This document shows, piece by piece, positions 56,700 to 64,000 of a stretch of DNA of 64,000 nucleotides. Location: positions 1-64,000 of the forward strand of contig NZ_PGGC01000013.1 in assembly GCF_002795305.1 (NCBI RefSeq), in the 5' to 3' direction. A program made the position numbers and the translations under genes. Position 1 is the stretch's first letter. Every line of letters starts with the position of its first letter. Under the pieces are notes generated by a model, which did not search any database, was not told the origin of the DNA, and saw only the letters and a list, made by a program, of their open reading frames with translations. The DNA is from Aeromonas cavernicola (lineage in GTDB: Bacteria > Pseudomonadota > Gammaproteobacteria > Enterobacterales > Aeromonadaceae).

Positions 56700-58073
56700 T
56701 TAGATCACCCGTGAGAATTGTTGTTGGCGTGCTTTGCTACGCAAATACACATCGAAACACATGCAGATATTGCGAATGAGTAACTGACCGGTGGAGACCA
56801 CTTCCAAGCCATCATGGCTCATACGCACCAGACCGTCGTCAATAAAGGTCTGTAACAGCTTAAGATCTTCAGCAAAATAGGTGCTGAAATTGAGGCCATA
56901 AGCCTGCTCAATCGCGGTAAAACTGAGCCGAAAATCACAGATAAGCCGCTTAATAACCTCACGGCGGATCAGATCATCCTGATTGAGTGCGCATCCTTTC
57001 CACTGGGCATGACCCAACTCAGCGACTTGACCATAGTAAGCTTTCAGTTCTTTTTGGTTCTGCGAATAGGCATCACCCACCATGCTAATGGAGGAGACCC
57101 CTAGCCCCAGCAAGTCACAATCCCCCTGCGTGGTATAGCCCTGGAAATTGCGATGCAAGGTACCTGCCCGCTGGGCCACTGCCAGCTCATCATCCGGTTT
57201 AGCAAAGTGATCCATCCCGATGAACTGGTAACCTTGGCCAGTGAGGAAGGCGATGGTGTCTTGCAGCATCGCCAACTTCTCCTGCGGTGCTGGCATCGCC
57301 TCTTCTTTTAACTTGCGCTGGGCCGCAAAGCGGCTGGGTAAATGGGCATAGTTAAAAATAGACAAGCGAGCAGGGTCAGTTTTGAGCACCTCTTCTAAGG
57401 TGTGATGGAAGCTGTCGCGGTTCTGGTGTGGCAGGCCATAGATAAGATCAAGATTGGTTGAGCGAAAACCCAGCTCGCGAGCTCGCTCCAACATGGCGCG
57501 AATAAAGTCGTTATCTTGCTCGCGGTTGACCGCGGTTTGCACCGCTTTGTTGAAATCCTGCACCCCAAGGCTAATGCGGTTAAAACCGACCTCACGCAAC
57601 ACATCCAACATGGTGAGCTCGATTTCACGCGGATCCACTTCGATGCTGATTTCACCTTCATCGGCAAAATGGAAGTGTTCACGCAACATGGCCATCAAAC
57701 GGCGAGTCTGTGCTTCGTCGAGATAGGTCGGAGTGCCGCCGCCCCAGTGTAACTGGGTAACCTGCCGCTGGTTAAACAGCGGAGCCTGCGCTTTGATCTC
57801 TTGCTCTAGTGCGTCTAAGTACTCATCGGCCTTATGGCGATGACGGGTGATCACCTTGTTACAACCACAGTAGTAGCAGAGCTTGTGGCAGAAAGGGATA
57901 TGTACATAAAGTGACAAATTACGAGCGGGATATTGGCTGGCGGCACGGACCAAATCCGGATAACCAAAGTCCTCGTTAAACTCCAGTGCGGTCGGATAAG
58001 AGGTATAGCGCGGGCCACTGTAGTTATATTTTTCGATCAGAGCCTGATCCCACACAATCTGTTCTGTCTGCAC
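56700..58073 (-). CDS. hemN: Oxygen-independent coproporphyrinogen III oxidase HemN
   Basis: A 457-residue radical-SAM enzyme that decarboxylates coproporphyrinogen III anaerobically. The [4Fe-4S] site CX3CX2C is in HIPFCHKLCYYCGC (about residues 57-70), followed by HWGGGTPTYL and the C-terminal IRNICMCFDVYLR. It lies 30 bases after the DUF2489 gene, so it ends the operon yihI-DUF2489-hemN. Together with hemG this window carries two late heme steps. Confidence 0.96.
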   Translation of the reverse strand: MQTEQIVWDQALIEKYNYSGPRYTSYPTALEFNEDFGYPDLVRAASQYPARNLSLYVHIPFCHKLCYYCGCNKVITRHRHKADEYLDALEQEIKAQAPLFNQRQVTQLHWGGGTPTYLDEAQTRRLMAMLREHFHFADEGEISIEVDPREIELTMLDVLREVGFNRISLGVQDFNKAVQTAVNREQDNDFIRAMLERARELGFRSTNLDLIYGLPHQNRDSFHHTLEEVLKTDPARLSIFNYAHLPSRFAAQRKLKEEAMPAPQEKLAMLQDTIAFLTGQGYQFIGMDHFAKPDDELAVAQRAGTLHRNFQGYTTQGDCDLLGLGVSSISMVGDAYSQNQKELKAYYGQVAELGHAQWKGCALNQDDLIRREVIKRLICDFRLSFTAIEQAYGLNFSTYFAEDLKLLQTFIDDGLVRMSHDGLEVVSTGQLLIRNICMCFDVYLRSKARQQQFSRVI

Positions 58074-58103
58074 TGCTACATCCTCTTACTTATTATTCAG
58101 GGC

Positions 58104-58556
58104 TCAGCGTCCTAACTGAAAATCTTTCAGTCGGGCGACATCCTTGAGGATCTGTGTTTCTAGCTCAGCCTCATAGCCACTGCGCTCGAGATCCATTTTC
58201 ATCACTTCATTCCGTTTTAGCGCACGTCTTGCCTCATGAGTAGGCATCTCTTTGACCTTCTCATAAAGACCATACACGCCCGGAAATTCATGGCTAAAGG
58301 GGTACCCACCTTTGATCTGCAACGCATTGAGCAAATGGGTTAGGCGAATAGCCCCCTCCGAATAATCACACTGACCATCGCGCACCGCATGGGCAATGAT
58401 CCGAACACTGGCGAGAATATCTTCATTACGGGCTGCAATACTCTGCTGCTGGCGAACCTGCTGGCGCTTGAGCTGTGCCAGTAAGGTACCGGCATACCAC
58501 GCCAAGCCCAACAAGATCAGGCCCCCCAATGATGCCGCCAGCAGCCAGCCACTCAT
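58104..58556 (-). CDS. DUF2489 membrane-anchored protein
   Basis: A 150-residue protein with one N-terminal TM segment (GWLLAASLGGLILLGLAWYAG) and a cytoplasmic helical part with the DUF2489 pattern ASVRIIAHAVRDGQCDYSEGAIRLTHLLNAL and FPGVYGLYEKVKEMPTHEAR. Function is unknown. Its ATG overlaps the yihI stop by one base (TGATG), so it is coupled to yihI. Confidence 0.85.
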   Translation of the reverse strand: MSGWLLAASLGGLILLGLAWYAGTLLAQLKRQQVRQQQSIAARNEDILASVRIIAHAVRDGQCDYSEGAIRLTHLLNALQIKGGYPFSHEFPGVYGLYEKVKEMPTHEARRALKRNEVMKMDLERSGYEAELETQILKDVARLKDFQLGR

Positions 58557-59131
58557 CACTTTTTCTTCGGCTCAGGCTTGGGCTCAGGTTGATAATTAAC
58601 CTGCGTGAAACGGTCCCACAGCTCTTCTTCAGAGGCTGGGCGGCTCGGTTCGGTCAGTTCAGCATCCTCAAGCTCATACCCATCATCATCTTCGTCATCA
58701 ATAATGCCAAGCTCATCCATCAATGCTTGGTAGCGATCTACTCGCTCATCGACCCACGTTTGGTCGGCTGCCTCTAATGTTTCGCCAGCATCGAGTCGAT
58801 CCAGCAGCGCGTTCAAACGATCATCATTTTCAATGGCCGCCAGCTCTTGCTCTGGTGTCATGACCCGCGCTTTTTCAGGTGCCGATTTAAGGGTGAGCGG
58901 TTTACTCGCCTTCTCTTCAATGATTAACGCAACGGGTTTACGGGACCCAGTGCGCGGATCCTTAGCTTGCTTGGCGCCCCCTTTCTTCTGTTCTTGTTCA
59001 ACATGCTGACGAGAGCCAGCCTTTAAGCCTTTGCGCTTAGCGGCTTTTTTACGCTCACGACCTTCCTGAACGCTAGTTTCTGATTCTTTACGCTTACCTG
59101 TTGGTTTGCGTGTGGGTTGTTTAGCCGACAT
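58556..59131 (-). CDS. yihI: Der GTPase-activating protein YihI
   Basis: A 191-residue protein. The first 70 residues are a very basic, disordered stretch (TRKPTGKRKESE, RKKAAKRKGLKAGSR), and the C-terminal half is acidic and helical (LNALLDRLDAGETL, DDEDDDGYELEDAEL). YihI activates the ribosome-assembly GTPase Der. The ATG at 59131 is chosen on family resemblance; the 66-codon longer frame has no support. Confidence 0.88.
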   Translation of the reverse strand: MSAKQPTRKPTGKRKESETSVQEGRERKKAAKRKGLKAGSRQHVEQEQKKGGAKQAKDPRTGSRKPVALIIEEKASKPLTLKSAPEKARVMTPEQELAAIENDDRLNALLDRLDAGETLEAADQTWVDERVDRYQALMDELGIIDDEDDDGYELEDAELTEPSRPASEEELWDRFTQVNYQPEPKPEPKKK

Positions 59132-59464
59132 GAATGATTGACTCCGACAAATAACTAACAGGGGGCCCACTCTCGGGCTGACATGGCCCAGAGCGTGTGT
59201 GGATGCGGGGGGACATAGCCTGGAAAGGGAAGGAAAATCCTGCACCAATCTGGCCATTTGTGGCCTGTGAACACCGCAGGATCGGCATCCTCTGGGCATA
59301 TTGCGGCTATTTTGACACAAAATGGTCAAGTGGGTTAATGGGCCAGATGAAAAAAGCCCCAGATTGAGTCAGACCATCCCGATCGAGGCGGCCAGCCGCC
59401 CCTTACCGCCATAGAAAGGGAGTAGATTGGCATCACAGGCTGACTTTTGGGGTCAAAAACAGTA
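59132..59464. other. Intergenic region between divergent yihI and gntR
   Basis: About 330 bases. An inverted repeat TTGAC-N8-GTCAA lies at 59312-59329. I could not fix the yihI promoter. No gene is seen. Confidence 0.4.
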
Positions 59465-59480
59465 ATGTTACCTGTAACAT
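59465..59480 (+). promoter_or_regulatory. GntR operator directly upstream of gntR
   Basis: ATGTTACCTGTAACAT fits the gnt operator type ATGTTA-N4-TAACAT exactly in both arms. It ends 17 bases before the gntR ATG, so autorepression is expected. Confidence 0.8.
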
Positions 59481-59497
59481 CTCTCTCGGAAGCCGTC

Positions 59498-60505
59498 ATG
59501 AATCCAACTCGCAAACGCCGCCCCACCTTGCAGGACATCGCCGATCAAACGGGTGTGACCAAAATGACCGTTAGCCGCTATCTGCGAGACCCACACACGG
59601 TCGCCGAAGGGACGCGCGAGCGGATCGCCGCTGCGGTCGATGCCCTCGGCTATATTCCCAACCGCGCCCCAGACATTCTCTCGAACGCCACCAGCAAGGC
59701 CATCGGTATTCTGATCCCCTCCCTCTCCAACCAGGTTTTCTCGGCAGTCGTACACGGTATCGAAGCCATCACCCGCCCTGCCGGTTATCAAACCTTGCTC
59801 GCCCATTATGGCTACAGCCCAGAGCGAGAAGAGGAACAGGTCGCCTCCCTGCTCTCTTACCACGTCGATGGCCTGATCCTATCGGATAGCCAGCACACCT
59901 CACGGACTCGCAAAATGATTGCAACCGCAGGGATTCCGGTAGTAGAAGCCATGGATTTGCCGGCTAATCCCATCGACATGGTGGTAGGAATGGATCATCA
60001 AGCCGCAGCCCGCGCCATGGTCTCTGAGATGCTGCGGCGAGGGCGGCGCAGGGTGGTCTATCTGGGAGCGCGGCTTGATGTCCGCACCCAGCTGCGGATG
60101 GAAGGGTACTATCAGGCAATGGCCGAGGCAGGCCTGACTGGGCAACACCTGCTCACCGAGCATTCCTCGACCTTCACCTTGGGCGCAGAGCTATTAGAAC
60201 AAGCGCTGGCCCGCGATCCGCAGCTAGACGGTCTATTTTGCACCAACGACGACCTCGCGGTCGGCGCCCTGCTGCGCTGCCAAGCCAAAGGGATTGCCGT
60301 ACCCCAACAGATTGCCATCGCAGGCAGCAACGCGCTTGATATCGGCCGCGCGATGAGCCCGACGCTGGCGAGCATTGTCACCCCACGCAAAGAGATAGGC
60401 CGCGAAGCAGCAACCATGTTGCTAGCTCGGCTCAATGGTCAACCACAAACCGAACAGCGCAAAGATCTTGGCTTCTCTCTCTACCAAGGGGAGAGTCTGG
60501 GCTAA
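59498..60505 (+). CDS. gntR: Gluconate repressor GntR (LacI family)
   Basis: A 335-residue LacI-family repressor. The helix-turn-helix TLQDIADQTGVTKMTVSRYL lies at residues 9-28, with a hinge region near 50-60 and the periplasmic-binding-protein-like ligand domain to the end (AIGILIPSLSNQVFSAVVHGI, FCTNDDLAVGAL). Gluconate relieves repression in E. coli. The ATG at 59498 follows an operator at 59465. It is 8 kb from its targets gntK-edd-eda and the permease. A longer frame to 59447 overlaps the operator. Confidence 0.93.
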   Translation: MNPTRKRRPTLQDIADQTGVTKMTVSRYLRDPHTVAEGTRERIAAAVDALGYIPNRAPDILSNATSKAIGILIPSLSNQVFSAVVHGIEAITRPAGYQTLLAHYGYSPEREEEQVASLLSYHVDGLILSDSQHTSRTRKMIATAGIPVVEAMDLPANPIDMVVGMDHQAAARAMVSEMLRRGRRRVVYLGARLDVRTQLRMEGYYQAMAEAGLTGQHLLTEHSSTFTLGAELLEQALARDPQLDGLFCTNDDLAVGALLRCQAKGIAVPQQIAIAGSNALDIGRAMSPTLASIVTPRKEIGREAATMLLARLNGQPQTEQRKDLGFSLYQGESLG

Positions 60506-63033
<2,528 letters not shown>

Positions 63034-63061
63034 ATACGGGCGATGTAATTCGTTCTGATCC

Positions 63062-63094
63062 GAACCCGCACACCTCGCTGTGCGGGTTCTTTTA
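63062..63094 (+). terminator. Terminator of katG
   Basis: An 11-bp stem GAACCCGCACA (63062-63072) with its complement at 63079-63089, followed by TTTTATGG. Confidence 0.8.
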
Positions 63095-63439
63095 TGGCTT
63101 AACCTAACATTCTATGGCCACGCACCTCCCCCAGCAGGCAGGATTGGCACCCATCCCTCGGTCATAGACACAGGAGCCGACTCGCATCGCGCACAGCAAC
63201 CGCAGCGTACGTGTAGTACGTGAATATTTCGGGCTCGATGCAGAGCCAACAAGTTAGCTAACTAGCCTAATGGGATAGGTACTAAGACTAAGCGGCTTGC
63301 TTGTCGCTCACCCAGGCCAGGCTCCACGGCCTTCCTCAGACCTTATCACCACTCACCTCTGGTTAATCTTTGTCCACATTAGGCCCCAGTTCAGTATTGA
63401 TTGATATATTAGCCATCCACATTACTGCATGGTCTTGAT
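63095..63439. other. Intergenic region after katG
   Basis: About 350 bases with no gene, RNA or terminator beyond the katG hairpin. The end nearest 63440 should hold the promoter of the CSS-motif gene. Confidence 0.4.
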
Positions 63440-64000
63440 ATGCCGCTGTCATTATCCAACGCCGACTTCTCTCATCCATGGCTGCGCCTTGGTGGGCCTG
63501 TGCTGCTTTTTGGCTGCCTGCTGTTACTCGGAAGCTGGGCGCTAGGCGTTGGCCACGTCACCTCCTTGGAGCGGGAGTCGGAGCGATCAGCCAAGCAAGC
63601 AGTGGCACTTGTCGAGACCATGCTCAGCCATGCCCAAAAAGCCAATCAACAACTCTTTCCTTTTGTCAGCAGGCCCTGATTGAGCACGCCCTGTTTGCCT
63701 TGCGCAAGCAGGTAGCCTTAGTGCCGTTTGTGCGCACGATCAGTTTGGTGGATGAACAAGGGATCTACTGTAACTCCCTGTTCGGCGACATTAACTGGCC
63801 TGAATCAGCGGCAGACCGTAGCGATAACCTGCTGCGGTTGTCGGCGGGGAATCAGCTCCGCGAGGATCATCCTCTGCTCGCCGTCCGTAACCAATACGGT
63901 AAAGGAGCGGTGTTCAGCACCATCGATGGGGAGTATTTACAGTTCATGCTGGCCCTCAGCGGCAAGTCGACCAAGCTGTTGCTGCATGTGGGGCCCCAGT
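63440..64000 (+). pseudogene. CSS-motif sensor / EAL-type protein, frameshifted and cut by the window end
   Basis: The first frame gives 74 residues with an N-terminal TM helix (GPVLLFGCLLLLGSWALGVG) and the CSS-domain helix LVETMLSHAQKANQQLFPF, then meets a stop at 63677-63679. In another frame, starting at 63664, the family sequence resumes at once: CQQALIEHALFALRKQVALV, then PFVRTISLVDEQGIYCNSLFGD, open to the window edge. One extra T in the TTTT run at 63661-63664 would restore the frame. CSS domains precede EAL phosphodiesterase domains of cyclic-di-GMP signalling; that domain would lie to the right. Sequencing error is possible. Confidence 0.7.

Overview
The window is a typical gammaproteobacterial chromosome segment, most likely from Aeromonas or a close relative. 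This is inferred from gene content, moderately high G+C and protein resemblance; no database was searched. Several blocks keep the order seen near the E. coli replication origin: yigZ-trkH-hemG followed by an rRNA promoter, gppA-rhlB facing trxA-rho, ubiD-fre, asnC facing asnA, and polA, yihI and hemN. They are interleaved with blocks of other origin.

Left part (1-17 kb). A minus-strand rrn P1-type promoter sits at the edge and reads out of the window. Next come hemG, trkH and yigZ (minus), acetoacetyl-CoA synthetase (plus), a TAXI-type TRAP transporter (fused permease and binding protein, separated by an attenuator-like hairpin), a secreted oligopeptidase B, a DUF411 metal-binding protein with a small Cys-containing partner, a KefF/G-KefB/C potassium efflux operon ending in sirB2, and a WYL regulator whose own promoter is embedded in two TGTCGC palindromes.

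Middle (17-43 kb). zapB; a minus-strand rhlB-gppA-rof operon opposite trxA and rho, so Rho and its inhibitor Rof are neighbours; ubiD and fre; a decayed LysR remnant; acuI followed by a 40-residue protein that is half Asp/Glu; a DUF2799 lipoprotein; a FliL-like protein; lipocalin Blc; pntAB; asnC/asnA; tusDCB; a MltF-like transglycosylase; a YfcZ-family protein; a LysR-cupin pair; and polA, whose upstream region carries three DnaA boxes and five GATC sites.

Right part (43-64 kb). A HAD phosphatase and a lower-G+C patch with a periplasmic binding protein and a lipoprotein made of five exact 96-residue Ig-like repeats. Then a gluconate/Entner-Doudoroff regulon: gntK-edd-eda divergent from a GntP-family permease, with tandem GntR operators between them, and gntR itself 8 kb away under a third operator. 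Also ovoA (ovothiol synthesis), a 55-residue secreted peptide gene behind a perfect CRP site, a CsrB/CsrC-family small RNA with 17 GGA motifs, yihI-DUF2489-hemN, katG, and a CSS-motif sensor gene broken by a one-base frameshift that runs off the window.

Regulatory sites, small genes and RNA features not found by ORF calling alone were read by eye. Coordinates of short motifs were counted by hand and could be off by a base or so.
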